A stretch of 63,695 bases of DNA. Origin: Lachnoclostridium sp. UBA2905. Lineage in GTDB: Bacteria > Bacillota > Clostridia > Lachnospirales > Lachnospiraceae. The stretch is from positions 9,085 through 72,779 of the forward strand of contig DEDL01000022.1 of assembly GCA_002349525.1 (NCBI GenBank). The letters are read 5' to 3'. Each line of letters begins with the position of its first letter. The first letter of the stretch is position 1. Both the position numbers and the translations under genes were made by a program. Shown here in pieces: positions 25,566-35,464 of this stretch. The notes below the pieces were generated by a model that was given only the letters and a program-made list of their open reading frames with translations, had not been told where the DNA came from and ran no database searches.

Positions 25566-26966
25566 TTATTTTATGGTATGCCATTTTTTTCCTCGGAGTC
25601 TCACTATGAAAATGCAGCCTCTGAATATCAGCTCGGTGCACATTCCAATCCACACTCCAACAAGTCCAAACCGGCCTGCCAGATATGCCATAAGAGGTAT
25701 TCTTACCACCCACATGCTTATAAAATTCATGCAGCTTGGTACAAGTGTGTCTCCTGCCCCTCTGAATACTCCGTTAGCAACTATTGCCGCTCCGTAGAAG
25801 GGTTCAGCAAATGCTTCTATTCGTAATACCCTGGTTCCAAGGCTTCTGATTGCCGGATCAGGAGATAATATTCCAATCATCCACGGTGCCGCCATATACA
25901 TAAGGGCTCCGCTTAAAGCCATAAGAAACATGCCCATTGCCACAAGAAGATAACCCAGCTTTTTTGTCATGTCATCTCTTTTTGCTCCAAAGCTCTGACC
26001 GATAAGGGTTGTGGCAGCCTGGCTTATACCGTATCCCGGCATATAGCAAAGGCTCTCCGCTGTTATGGAAAATGAATTGGCTGCAATCGCCGTATCTGAA
26101 AGCGGTGCAACTATCTTTGTAGACATAACATATGCTGAACATATAATAATCTGTTCTATTGCAACAGGAAATGCAATCTTTACAGCAAGCTTCTGGCAGT
26201 CTGCCTGAAATCTTAATTTTTCTCCAGGTCTCAGGCGTAATTTCTCCGACCTGAAGAACAGATAATATAGAAGAATCAGCATGATGACAGCCTCAGCAAG
26301 AGCTGTTCCAATGGCAGCTCCCTTCACTCCCATACCTGCTCCATACACCTTTATGCTTAGTCCAAATAATGTAACCACTCTTGTCTCATATATAAAGAAC
26401 ATATTGAATATCACATCAAGGAAGCACATAAATACATGAAGAATACTTGGAAGCTTCATGTTACCGCTGCACTGGAGCATTCCTGTTGCTGAACTGTTTA
26501 TTTGCTTAATTGGTATAAATAATGCGTATACAAGAAAATATGCACTTGCATCAGCAGCTATCTCACTGCTGCCGCCTAAAAATCCCGGCAGGGGTCCGCT
26601 TATAAGTACTGCCACACTCATAAGAATGACAGAATATATAAATGCTATGATAAGACCCTGTTTTACTATGCTTCTTGCTTCTTTTTCCTTACCGGCACCT
26701 ACCTTATGGGCAATCTGCACGTTATATCCAACTGCTGCCGCCATTATAAGTCCGCCAAATATCCAGGTACTGCTGGATACAAGTCCTATTGATGCTGACG
26801 CCCTGGAGTTTAAATGCCCCACCATTGATGCATCAATATATTCCATAATAATAGACGAAAGCTGGGCTAAAATTGCCGGAAAGCTTAAATTTAAGATCAT
26901 ACAGATCTGTTCACCAAGGCTCATTCTCACCCCGGTTCTCAATTTTTCCAAATAATCCTTTTTCAA
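25566..26966 (-). CDS. MATE family efflux transporter
   Basis: A 466-aa, 12-span MATE-type transporter, expected to export drugs or metabolites by Na+/H+ antiport. Family features: FPAILAQLSSIIMEYIDASMVG at the first helix and a second half starting near AFPVAIEQIIICSAYV. The frame opens with TTG at 26966. An ATG at 26924 with GGGGTG just upstream is an equally plausible start that would remove 14 residues. The gene is 35 bp downstream of uppP. Substrate unknown. Confidence 0.9.
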   Translation of the reverse strand: MKKDYLEKLRTGVRMSLGEQICMILNLSFPAILAQLSSIIMEYIDASMVGHLNSRASASIGLVSSSTWIFGGLIMAAAVGYNVQIAHKVGAGKEKEARSIVKQGLIIAFIYSVILMSVAVLISGPLPGFLGGSSEIAADASAYFLVYALFIPIKQINSSATGMLQCSGNMKLPSILHVFMCFLDVIFNMFFIYETRVVTLFGLSIKVYGAGMGVKGAAIGTALAEAVIMLILLYYLFFRSEKLRLRPGEKLRFQADCQKLAVKIAFPVAIEQIIICSAYVMSTKIVAPLSDTAIAANSFSITAESLCYMPGYGISQAATTLIGQSFGAKRDDMTKKLGYLLVAMGMFLMALSGALMYMAAPWMIGILSPDPAIRSLGTRVLRIEAFAEPFYGAAIVANGVFRGAGDTLVPSCMNFISMWVVRIPLMAYLAGRFGLVGVWIGMCTELIFRGCIFIVRLRGKKWHTIK

Positions 26967-27001
26967 AACTAACCAATAATCCTTTTTTTAACTTGCATCT
27001 G

Positions 27002-27835
27002 TTACACTGCAAGGAAATATACAAGTACTACGAGTCCTATAACAATTCTGTACACACCAAAAACCTTGAAATCATGGCGTTTAATGTAGCTCATAAGGAA
27101 TTTGATAACTACTACTGAAACAAGGAATGCAACTACCATTCCAATAATCATTATTGCAAGTTCAGGACCTGAAAATGCAAGTCCAAATTTAATCATCTTA
27201 AGAGCACTTAAACCAAACATTACAGGCACTGCCATAAAGAATGTAAATTCTGCTGCAGCCACACGGGATACTCCTATGAGAAGAGCTCCAATTATTGTTG
27301 CTCCTGACCGGGATGTTCCCGGAATAATGGAAAGCACCTGGAATAATCCGATTATAAATGCTGTTTTATATGTAATATCATCAAGTGTTTCAACTTTAAA
27401 TGTTCTTTTCTTATTCCAATTTTCTATAAGGATAAATGCAACACCATAAAATACAAGAGCAGTTGCAATTACTACAGGTGTATGAAGATGCGCTTCAATG
27501 TAATCGTCAAATAACAGTGTAACAACTGTTCCCGGCACACAGGCAACCGCTGTTTTAAACCATATTGAAAATACGTCTTTTCTTATAACGGATTTTTCTT
27601 TGTCCTTAAACTGGAAAGGAAACATTTTCTTCCAGAACAGGAGCACAACCGCAAGAATTGCTCCAAGCTGGATAATAACGAAAAACATTTCTTTAAACTG
27701 CTCACTTGCATCAAGAGATATAAACTCATCAACAAGAAGCATGTGTCCTGTACTGCTTATTGGCAGCCATTCAGTGATTCCCTCTACTATTCCAAGGAAA
27801 ACAACCTTCAAAAATTCAATAAAACTAAGTCCCAT
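27002..27835 (-). CDS. uppP: Undecaprenyl-diphosphate phosphatase
   Basis: A 277-aa BacA-type membrane phosphatase that recycles the undecaprenyl carrier of cell-wall synthesis; overexpression is known to give bacitracin resistance. Diagnostic motifs are GIVEGITEWLPISSTGHM near the N-terminus and PGTSRSGATI in the middle. GGAGGAG precedes the ATG. It is probably co-transcribed with the MATE gene. Confidence 0.96.
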   Translation of the reverse strand: MGLSFIEFLKVVFLGIVEGITEWLPISSTGHMLLVDEFISLDASEQFKEMFFVIIQLGAILAVVLLFWKKMFPFQFKDKEKSVIRKDVFSIWFKTAVACVPGTVVTLLFDDYIEAHLHTPVVIATALVFYGVAFILIENWNKKRTFKVETLDDITYKTAFIIGLFQVLSIIPGTSRSGATIIGALLIGVSRVAAAEFTFFMAVPVMFGLSALKMIKFGLAFSGPELAIMIIGMVVAFLVSVVVIKFLMSYIKRHDFKVFGVYRIVIGLVVLVYFLAV

Positions 27836-27979
27836 TAATTAAACTCCTCCTATTAATATGATCTGCTTTAATCTGCTTTTGTGGTATTCTGACCACAGTG
27901 AGTTTAGTGTATAATATAATGGAAAAGGTTTCAATAGGAAATTTAAAGGCCACCGGAAAGAAATTCTCTCCAACGGCCT

Positions 27980-28181
27980 ATGGAAAAGGCTGCGCACATG
28001 GATGCAACCCTGCTGGCAGGAAAAAACGGCATTCATAATCCGGTCACCTGGGTTACATATGGTAGAAACCATGGAGACCTCTGACTTTCTGCAGGGTGGC
28101 GAAATTACCTTTACTACGGGACTTGGTCTTGGCACCAGACTTCAATTGATGGTGGGTTATATGATTCTTGATATAATATAA
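27980..28181 (+). pseudogene. Remnant of a PucR-type regulator N-terminal domain
   Basis: Two consecutive frames together read like the N-terminal domain of PucR purine-catabolism regulators. The first gives DATLLAGKNGIHNPVTWVT and, after a one-base shift near 28058, the second gives MVETMETSDFLQGGEITFTT followed by GLGLG. The sequence ends at 28181, so the rest of the regulator, including its helix-turn-helix, is missing. The frameshift and truncation mark it as decayed. It sits alone between uppP and aroK, opposite in strand to both. Confidence 0.75.
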
Positions 28182-28258
28182 CCACAGCCTCACATTATAT
28201 GAAACAGGTCCTTATCTGTCTGTTACCTAATGCGCCAGAGTCTTTGTCTCTAGCCTGA

Positions 28259-28771
28259 TTATTTCACAAATTTCTTTTTTATCTGCCTTACAATCTCTCT
28301 TATAGGGAGGTTGTCTGCCTCGAAAACAATATCAGCATATTTTTCATAAAGGGGAACTCTTTCCTCATAAAGCTCTTTAAAAGTCATTCCTTCCTTTATG
28401 GACACTCCCCTCTCATTAAGGTCTCCGATTCTGTCCTGCAGGGTGTCATAAGGAAGCTTTATGTATATCACAGTTGCAATGTCCTTAAGATGTTCCATGG
28501 CTTCTTTGCCATATACAACACTCCCACCTGTAGCTATAACTGCCCTGTGGTAATCAAGAGACATATTCACATCATTTTCTATGCGATTAAAAGCCTCAAG
28601 GCCCTCTTTTTCAATTATTTCATGCAAAAGCTTGCCGGTTCTGTCCTGTATTACCAAATCAGAATCCACAAACCTGTACCCCATGGCCTTGGCAAGTACA
28701 ACTCCAATTGTACTTTTGCCACAGCTTGGCATACCAATCAGCACAATATTGTCTTTATTATTGTCAGCCAT
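28259..28771 (-). CDS. aroK: Shikimate kinase
   Basis: A P-loop kinase of about 170 aa that phosphorylates shikimate in the chorismate pathway. Motifs: GMPSCGKSTIG (Walker A), FVDSDLVIQ with the DxD pair, an FNRIEND stretch matching the usual FR-E shikimate-binding motif, and IATGGSVVY (the GGG-like motif). I prefer ATG 28771, which has GAGG 8 bp upstream; ATG 28798 is an alternative. Last gene after mgtE on the minus strand. Confidence 0.92.
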   Translation of the reverse strand: MADNNKDNIVLIGMPSCGKSTIGVVLAKAMGYRFVDSDLVIQDRTGKLLHEIIEKEGLEAFNRIENDVNMSLDYHRAVIATGGSVVYGKEAMEHLKDIATVIYIKLPYDTLQDRIGDLNERGVSIKEGMTFKELYEERVPLYEKYADIVFEADNLPIREIVRQIKKKFVK

Positions 28772-28838
28772 ACCTGTTTCCTCGCTTCTTATGTTCATTT
28801 TGTCTGCCTTTTGGGCTCATTTGTCAAATAATCCTTAT

Positions 28839-30233
28839 CTACACTATCTTCATGATTCTAATAAGAAATACCCATGAAAGTCCATAATATGTTACAACAG
28901 CAACCAGATCATTTACCGTGGTGATAAGTGGTCCTGAAGCAACTGCCGGATCAACCTTGATCTTGTGGAAAAATAATGGCACAAGAGTTCCCACCAGACT
29001 TGATATAACCATGGCAACAACAAGGGATATTCCCACGCAGCCGGATATTAAAAATGCATGTCCCATTCCATATCCCTTAAAACAATTTATATACAGCCCT
29101 AGAAATACAAATGCCATAGTTCCAAGGCAGAGACCATTGCAAAGTCCCACTCGCATCTCTTTTATAACAAGGGTTATCTTCTCCTTCAGACCAAGCTTTT
29201 CATCCATAAGCACTCTGATTGTAACCGCAAGAGACTGGGTACCTACGTTGCCGGCCATGTCAAGTATCAGTGACTGGAAGCATATTACAATTGGAAGCAC
29301 TGCAACAACGCCCTCGAAGGTGCCAACTACAGTAGATATGAACATACCAAGAAATAAAAGGATTATAAGCCATGGCATCCTCTTTTTCATGCTCTCTCCG
29401 GTTGTTTCCTTAAGGTCTTCCTCCGCAGTCAGTCCGGCGAGCTTCGCATAGTCATCTCCCATCTCATCATCTACGGCTTCGATTACGTCCTGGGCTGTTA
29501 TGATTCCTATTATTTTCTTCTCATCATTTAATACAGGGAGAGAATCCTCCGCGTAATCCTTAATCTTCTCAATACAGTCGGATATTTTATCGTGGTCTAT
29601 AAGATATGGGTAGGAATATGTGATAAGGTCGTCCAGATCATCATTTTCCCTGGCAATGATTAAATCCTTCAAATCAATTGCCCCACAAAATCTTTCATTC
29701 TCTTCTACAACGTAAATGGTAGATATATTATCATTCTCCCCGGCCTGCTTTATAAGCTCATGCATTGCCTGACGTATATTAAGATTCTTTCCAATACAGA
29801 CATAATTCGTTGTAATCAGACTTCCAATCTCATCATCATCATAAGAATTGATAAGGCGGATATCTGCCTTTACATCTTCATCAAGAATTGGACGAAGCTT
29901 TTCAATCGTTTTTTCATCGATTTCCTCTAACAAATCAACAGCATCATCAGAGTCCATCTCATTAATAACGGCGGCAAGCTTGTCAATTCCAATTTCAGAT
30001 ATATAGTTTTCAGGATCATCAAGGAAGGAGATAATCTCGGAAATCCACTCTGCTCCAAGTATATTATAGAGATTTACACGTTCCTCTTTTGTCAGAAATG
30101 AAAGGCTTTCCGCAATATCGTTATCATGATAATCTTCAAGTCTTTCTGCAATCTCCTTATCAGGCAGTCCACTCCTTATTATGTTTACAATCTCTTCAAT
30201 ATATGTTGGTTCATTTAAAACCTCTTTCTCCAT
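28839..30233 (-). CDS. mgtE: Magnesium transporter MgtE
   Basis: A 464-aa MgtE-type Mg2+ channel: a cytoplasmic N domain (residues 1-130), two CBS domains (about 135-255) acting as Mg2+ sensors, then a five-helix membrane domain. The pore-region segments MAGNVGTQSLAVTIR and PLITTVNDLVAVVTYYG are typical. GGAGG precedes the ATG. The gap to the upstream NSS gene is only 36 bp and no M-box is present, so control is probably through the channel itself. Confidence 0.95.
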   Translation of the reverse strand: MEKEVLNEPTYIEEIVNIIRSGLPDKEIAERLEDYHDNDIAESLSFLTKEERVNLYNILGAEWISEIISFLDDPENYISEIGIDKLAAVINEMDSDDAVDLLEEIDEKTIEKLRPILDEDVKADIRLINSYDDDEIGSLITTNYVCIGKNLNIRQAMHELIKQAGENDNISTIYVVEENERFCGAIDLKDLIIARENDDLDDLITYSYPYLIDHDKISDCIEKIKDYAEDSLPVLNDEKKIIGIITAQDVIEAVDDEMGDDYAKLAGLTAEEDLKETTGESMKKRMPWLIILLFLGMFISTVVGTFEGVVAVLPIVICFQSLILDMAGNVGTQSLAVTIRVLMDEKLGLKEKITLVIKEMRVGLCNGLCLGTMAFVFLGLYINCFKGYGMGHAFLISGCVGISLVVAMVISSLVGTLVPLFFHKIKVDPAVASGPLITTVNDLVAVVTYYGLSWVFLIRIMKIV

Positions 30234-30269
30234 AATATACCGCCTCCATTTTATTATAATATAATTGTA

Positions 30270-31640
30270 TTACATGCTTATCCAGCCAAATGCATTGGCA
30301 ACCGAGCTAAGCAATATTATTATTGCAAATACCGGACACAAATATTTTATCATTATTACAAATACGGCTTTTCTTCGGAATTTGCCTTCGCCGCATTTTA
30401 TCTCTTCTTCAATCCTGTCAATTCCAATAACTCTTGATACCAGGAGACTTGTTAAAAGTGCTGCAACAGGCATCATAACGGAATTAGTTGCAAAATCAAA
30501 GAAATCAAGGAACTGCATCCCCAGTATTTTTACACCTTTAAAAGGACCATAGCCAAGACAGGACAGGCTGCCAAGTATAAGCATGATAAAACCACAGGCA
30601 AAAGCAGACTTTTTTCGTCCCCATCCAAACTCATCCTCAAATGTAGATACTGCACTTTCTGTTAAGGCAATGGAACTTGTAAGTGCTGCAAATAAAACAA
30701 GCAAAAAGAAGAGTATACCTACCATTGAACCAAGCCCCATATTCTCAAACACCTTAGGTATGGTAATAAACATAAGTGATGGTCCCGCCTTAAGTGTATC
30801 AGGGTCTCCACCGGAAAATGCAAATACTGCCGGAATAATCATAAGTCCTGCCATAATGGCAATGGCAGTGTCAAATATTTCAACATTAGTTGTAGAATCT
30901 TCGATTGCAGTATCCTTTTTCATATATGAACCAAATGTAATAAGAATACCCATTGCTATTGACAGTGAATAAAACATCTGACCCATTGCTGCCACTACTG
31001 ACATCCAGGAGAAATTGTCAAAATGAGGTACAAGTAAATATCTGACACCATCAATTGCTCCCGGTCTTGTCACGGAATAGATCATAATCACTACTGAAAG
31101 GATTATAAGCATCGGCATCATGAATTTTGATACACGTTCGATACCATTTTTCACACCGGCATATATTACAAGCAGTGTAATCACACTGAATATAACAAAG
31201 CATATCTCTGTGGATACTCCGTCAGATATAAATTCATTAAAATAATTATCTGTCGCGATGGTCCTTCCATTTCCTTTAATGTATTCCACAAGATACTTTA
31301 TTACCCAGCCACCGATAACCGAATAATATGGCACAATAAGCACCGGAATTATAGCATTGAGCCATCCTCCCGCTGACAGCCATTTTTTATTTCCAAATGA
31401 TTTGAAAGCTCCAACAGGACTTTTTCTGGTCATTCGTCCTATAGCCGACTCAGCTACAATCATGGTATAGCCAAATGTTACCGCCAGCAAAATATATATA
31501 AGGAGAAATACGCCTCCTCCATATTTGGCTGCCAGATATGGAAATCTCCATATATTACCCAAACCAACCGACGCTCCTGCTGCCGCCAGTACAAAACCTA
31601 TTTTTCCTGAAAAAGTGCTTCTGTTTTTCTTTTCTTCCAT
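30270..31640 (-). CDS. Sodium-dependent transporter, NSS (SNF) family, second copy
   Basis: A 456-aa member of the same family as the gene at 16277-17794, with the TM1 signature GASVGLGNIWRFPYLAAKYG and VAESAIGRMTRKSP. ATG 31640 is chosen because the family match starts there (MEEKKNRSTFSGKIGFVLAA); an extension to 31706 would overlap the phosphatase gene. Probably takes up an amino acid with Na+. Lies between the histidine-phosphatase gene and mgtE. Confidence 0.93.
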   Translation of the reverse strand: MEEKKNRSTFSGKIGFVLAAAGASVGLGNIWRFPYLAAKYGGGVFLLIYILLAVTFGYTMIVAESAIGRMTRKSPVGAFKSFGNKKWLSAGGWLNAIIPVLIVPYYSVIGGWVIKYLVEYIKGNGRTIATDNYFNEFISDGVSTEICFVIFSVITLLVIYAGVKNGIERVSKFMMPMLIILSVVIMIYSVTRPGAIDGVRYLLVPHFDNFSWMSVVAAMGQMFYSLSIAMGILITFGSYMKKDTAIEDSTTNVEIFDTAIAIMAGLMIIPAVFAFSGGDPDTLKAGPSLMFITIPKVFENMGLGSMVGILFFLLVLFAALTSSIALTESAVSTFEDEFGWGRKKSAFACGFIMLILGSLSCLGYGPFKGVKILGMQFLDFFDFATNSVMMPVAALLTSLLVSRVIGIDRIEEEIKCGEGKFRRKAVFVIMIKYLCPVFAIIILLSSVANAFGWISM

Positions 31641-31681
31641 ACGATATCTATCCTTTTTTTTTATTTTAAACTCATCATGTT

Positions 31682-32230
31682 TTACATCAGTTTCATCAGC
31701 TTGCAATTCTCGATTCCGGCACGCCAGAAATCTTTACGAGGCAGGTTTTTCACCTGACATAAAATGCTGGAATTCATAGCGCCATGTCCTACTATCAGTA
31801 TATCCTTTCCTTTTTCAAGCTCCGGCATAACGACTTCATTCAGAAAACTTCCGGTTCGTAAAAAAAGATCATCAAGACTTTCTGCGCCCTCAGGCGCCTC
31901 ATAATTCTCCGGTTCCAGGAAAAACATTTTTATTGGACAGTCGGGAATATTAATACATTCTTCTGTCCCCTCAAATTTCCCAAAACTCATTTCCTCAAGT
32001 CTGGTATCATATATTATCGGCACATTTCTTCCCTCTAACACAAGCTCAGCCGTCTGCTTCGCTCTTGTCAAAGGTGAACAGTAACATATATCAAAATGAA
32101 CATCCTTATATTTCTCACAGGCTTTTTTCGCCATGAGAATTCCCTTTTCATTCAAGGGAATATCGGTTCTTCCCTGTAACTTATGCTTTTCGTTCCATTC
32201 GGTTTTGCCATGTCTCATTATATATAACAT
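31682..32230 (-). CDS. Histidine phosphatase (phosphoglycerate mutase-like)
   Basis: A 182-aa protein of the branched histidine-phosphatase superfamily. The catalytic RHG motif is in LYIMRHGKTEWN; the second His is in LIVGHGAMNSS. Such small PGM-like proteins act on varied phosphate esters, so the substrate cannot be assigned. GGGGGAAT lies upstream of the ATG. First gene of a minus-strand run with NSS, mgtE and aroK. Confidence 0.88.
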   Translation of the reverse strand: MLYIMRHGKTEWNEKHKLQGRTDIPLNEKGILMAKKACEKYKDVHFDICYCSPLTRAKQTAELVLEGRNVPIIYDTRLEEMSFGKFEGTEECINIPDCPIKMFFLEPENYEAPEGAESLDDLFLRTGSFLNEVVMPELEKGKDILIVGHGAMNSSILCQVKNLPRKDFWRAGIENCKLMKLM

Positions 32231-32270
32231 CCCTGATTCCCCCGGTAATTTTATGTAATTATAATGTAAA

Positions 32271-32390
32271 ATCTACGTAATGTCTTGTGATATCTTATAA
32301 TGTCTTGTGATATCTAATATTGTATTGTAATGTATTGTGATGTATTACAATATTTTGTAGTGACCAGTAATATCCTGCGATATTCAATCT
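32271..32390. repeat. Degenerate AT-rich direct repeats (about 19-20 bp)
   Basis: Two close copies of TAATGTCTTGTGATATCT are followed by decayed related segments (TGTATTGTAATG, TGTATTGTGATG, TTTGTAGTGACC). They fill most of the 300-bp gap between the phosphatase and the second MATE gene; the rest holds a GCAGCAAACTGC-type hairpin and the MATE promoter. Confidence 0.65.
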
Positions 32391-32478
32391 GATATATCAG
32401 CTAAGCAGCAAACTGCTGTTTGCGACCAGTTTTTCGCATCTTTAACAGTATACCACAAAACACCTGTAAAAGTCATTG

Positions 32479-32508
32479 TTGTGATTTAACAAATTACGTG
32501 TTTATAAT
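32479..32508 (+). promoter_or_regulatory. Putative promoter of the second MATE gene
   Basis: TTGTGA (32479-32484), an 18-bp spacer and TATAAT (32503-32508), about 40 bp ahead of the start. Confidence 0.45.
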
Positions 32509-32549
32509 AATAACCGGATAAATTCGAATCGAAAGGAATGATTGCAAAG

Positions 32550-33929
32550 ATGAAACGAATCGATTTTGAGAACGGAACACTGACAGGAAATATTATCGGA
32601 ACTGCTCTTCCCATGCTTGTTGCGCAGATTCTTAACCTTCTTTACAACATCGTTGACCGCATCTATATCGGCAGAATTCCTGAAATTGGAACAACAGCTC
32701 TTGGCGCGGTGGGACTTTGTTTTCCCTTTATTGTAATAATAAGTGCATTTTCAGGTCTGTTTGGAACTGGTGGTGCGCCGCTTTTCTCCATATACAGAGG
32801 CCGAAAGGATCAGGCAGGTGCCAGAAAAATTATGAACACATCATTTACCATGCTGTTCCTAAGTGGTGTGATTCTTATGACAATCGGCCTTATATTTGCA
32901 AAGCCTATTCTTGTATTGTTTGGTGCATCCGAAAATGCACTTACCTATGCCTATCCATACATGATGATATACCTCATCGGCACGATGCCATCCATGATTG
33001 CCCTTGGAATGAATCCTTTTATAAATGCCCAGGGATATTCTCTTATTGGTATGCTTTCAGTTACCATTGGGGCTGTGTCTAACCTGATACTGGATCCATT
33101 ATTTATATTTGCACTTGGTTTTGGCGTACGTGGCGCCGCCATAGCAACTATAATATCCCAGTTTTTATCAGCCCTATTTGTAATCGTTTTTCTGACAAGG
33201 AAATCTGAGCTTAAGGTAAGATTTTTAAGAAAGGCAGAGGTTCCATCCTGTATTAAATACGCCAAAAACATTACCAGTCTTGGAACTGCCGCATTTATCA
33301 TGCAGGTAACTAACAGCCTCGTTACAATATGCTGCAACAACGTGCTTGCTGTTACCGGCGGAGATATCTACATCTCCGTTATGACCATCGTATCCAGTGT
33401 AAGACAGCTGGTTGAAACACCAATCCATGCGGTAAATGAGGGAGCTTCCCCTGTAATCAGCTACAATTATGGTGCAAAAAGAACTGGACGTGTCCGCAAA
33501 GCCATTCTCATAATGAGCGTTATCACCCTTGGCTACACCGCAATAATGTGGTCCATCATTATATTGGCACCACATATGCTGCTTATGGTATTTACATCTG
33601 ACACGGCCCTTATAAATGATGCTGTTCCTGCTCTTAAGCAGTATTTTGCCGCATTTATATTTATGGACCTGCAGATTATGGGACAAACTGTATTCAAATC
33701 ACTGAATAAAAAGAAGCAGGCGATTTTCTTCTCCCTGCTTCGTAAAGTTATTATTGTAGTTCCGCTTACATATTTTATGCCTTATGTTCTTGGCATGGGA
33801 ACCTCTGGTGTATTTCTTGCAGAACCAGTTTCCAATGTCATCGGTGGAAGTATCTGCTTCCTAACTATGCTATGCATAGTACTTCCCGAACTTAAAAGGA
33901 TGGATGCCGAAAAATCACAGATCAGATAA
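32550..33929 (+). CDS. MATE family efflux transporter, second copy
   Basis: A 459-aa MATE transporter in the orientation opposite to its neighbours. Family features: FENGTLTGNIIGTALPMLVA at the N-terminus, NLLYNIVDRIYIGRIP in the first helix and TPIHAVNEGASPVISYNYGA in the second half. This resembles the MepA-like branch rather than the copy at 25.6 kb. Upstream, AAAGG is too close to ATG 32538 and fits ATG 32550 better. Its last bases overlap an HD-GYP remnant on the other strand. Confidence 0.92.
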   Translation: MKRIDFENGTLTGNIIGTALPMLVAQILNLLYNIVDRIYIGRIPEIGTTALGAVGLCFPFIVIISAFSGLFGTGGAPLFSIYRGRKDQAGARKIMNTSFTMLFLSGVILMTIGLIFAKPILVLFGASENALTYAYPYMMIYLIGTMPSMIALGMNPFINAQGYSLIGMLSVTIGAVSNLILDPLFIFALGFGVRGAAIATIISQFLSALFVIVFLTRKSELKVRFLRKAEVPSCIKYAKNITSLGTAAFIMQVTNSLVTICCNNVLAVTGGDIYISVMTIVSSVRQLVETPIHAVNEGASPVISYNYGAKRTGRVRKAILIMSVITLGYTAIMWSIIILAPHMLLMVFTSDTALINDAVPALKQYFAAFIFMDLQIMGQTVFKSLNKKKQAIFFSLLRKVIIVVPLTYFMPYVLGMGTSGVFLAEPVSNVIGGSICFLTMLCIVLPELKRMDAEKSQIR

Positions 33930-34134
33930 TAAGCTCTTTGTTACTTATATATAATCTTTTCTCATGTACCAGCTTTGCAACCTCGTCCCTTGCTTCAAGA
34001 AACAGCCTTGCAAGATGTGGGTCAAAGTCTGTACCTGCTCCCTTTTCTATAATGTTAAATGACTGGTCGAGTGTCATGGCATCACGGTAACATCTTTTCT
34101 GGGAAACTGCATCAAAAACATCCCCTTTCCTCTT
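33922..34134 (-). pseudogene. C-terminal remnant of an HD-GYP domain protein
   Basis: An open stretch of about 70 codons reads GDVFDAVSQKRCYRDAMTLD and then GAGTDFDPHLARLFLEARDE. These are the last two conserved blocks of HD-GYP phosphodiesterases (compare the intact copy at 14049-15164). A stop codon lies directly upstream and no start is present, so the HD and GYP motifs are lost. The stop at 33922-33924 falls inside the 3' end of the MATE gene. Confidence 0.75.
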
Positions 34135-34216
34135 TCAGGCCAGGTGTGCCACTTAGTCGACTTTTTATGTCATTATATGACAATAGGGTGGGAAAAACAA
34201 ATAGGAAAGGTTGGTT

Positions 34217-35395
34217 CTACCTGTGGCTCAACAATCTTTTATATGTTAAATCTATGGCAAATGCACCAATTGGCGCAGTAAGTACTATCGCAAGCACAGC
34301 TACCGTAAGTACGGTATCTCCGCAGGCAAATCCTAAAGCAAGAGGAATTCCTCCGATAGCCGCCTGAACTGTTGCCTTCGGAGTGTAGGCCATCATTGCA
34401 AACAGTCTTTCCTTCTTTTTCAGACTTGTACCTATCAAACAGACAAATACACCAAACATCCTGAATGCAAGGGCTCCAACAATCACTATAAGCGCTCTCA
34501 CACCCACCCTTCCAAGATATCCAACATTCACGGTGGCACCCACAAGCACAAAGAGAAATACTTCTGCAGCAACCCACAACTTTCCATACTTTACAGATAA
34601 TCTCTTTGCAACAGCCTCTCTTTTTCTCTGCAGGCCAATTCCAATAAACATAACAGCAATCAAAGCCGAAAATGTAATTGCCGTTGTCAATTCATCTTCA
34701 AGAACTACCAATAAAAATGAAATACTCAGGATAATGAGAACCTTTGAAGTATCTCTGACATGCACTTTTTCAAAAAAATAAGCCAGTAAAAATCCAATCA
34801 CTATTCCAATAACAATTCCAAGGAATATTGAGACCGGAATATTAATAAATTTGAGAACAGATGCGCCTTCTCCCTGCATCATACCAACAAATGTGGAAAA
34901 TAAAACAATAACATATACATCATCAACAGATGCACCCGCAAGAATTAACTGTGGAATACCTTCCTTAGTTCCATAACCCTCATCCATAAGTCTAACCATT
35001 CTAGGAACGACAACTGCCGGTGAAACAGCTGCAAGAACAGCTCCCATAATGGCAGCCTCTAATACAGTTAAACCCATGAGTTTTGGTGCCAGCAAAATCA
35101 TTCCTAATAACTCAAACGATGCCGGAACAAAGCACATTAAAACTGCCGGTCTTCCAATCTTCTTAAGACCAGATACATCTAAGCCAAGTCCTGCTCTTGT
35201 CAATATAATAATAAGTGCTATCTTTCGAAGATCTGCAGATATTCCCAGAATACTGTCATCTAGAAGGTTAAGTACATAAGGTCCCAGAACAATACCTGAG
35301 GCTAACATTCCAAGCAAACTTGGAAGTTTACATTTTTGGCATATCCATCCCATAGACATGCCCATAATTAAAATCAATGAAATACTCAGTAACAT
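34217..35395 (-). CDS. Cation:proton antiporter (CPA/NhaP-Kef type)
   Basis: A 392-aa polytopic membrane protein of the monovalent cation:proton antiporter superfamily. Features include GMLASGIVLGPYVLNLL in an early helix, LTRAGLGLD and a SPAVVVPRMV/ASVDDVYVIV region with the Asp expected in the core. No C-terminal TrkA-N domain is present. ATG 35395 follows GGAG; the longer frame to 35440 is not family-like. It probably exchanges Na+ or K+ for H+. Downstream of rlmD by 69 bp. Confidence 0.9.
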   Translation of the reverse strand: MLLSISLILIMGMSMGWICQKCKLPSLLGMLASGIVLGPYVLNLLDDSILGISADLRKIALIIILTRAGLGLDVSGLKKIGRPAVLMCFVPASFELLGMILLAPKLMGLTVLEAAIMGAVLAAVSPAVVVPRMVRLMDEGYGTKEGIPQLILAGASVDDVYVIVLFSTFVGMMQGEGASVLKFINIPVSIFLGIVIGIVIGFLLAYFFEKVHVRDTSKVLIILSISFLLVVLEDELTTAITFSALIAVMFIGIGLQRKREAVAKRLSVKYGKLWVAAEVFLFVLVGATVNVGYLGRVGVRALIVIVGALAFRMFGVFVCLIGTSLKKKERLFAMMAYTPKATVQAAIGGIPLALGFACGDTVLTVAVLAIVLTAPIGAFAIDLTYKRLLSHR

Positions 35396-35464
35396 GGTTA
35401 TTCTCCAATTATTTCTTTCGTCGCAGAAATGCCCTTGCAAGCAAGCATTTCTCGCTTCCTCAAA

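Noticed and set aside
30234..30269. M-box Mg2+ riboswitch for mgtE
   Set aside because: Only 36 bp separate mgtE from the upstream gene, too short for the element.
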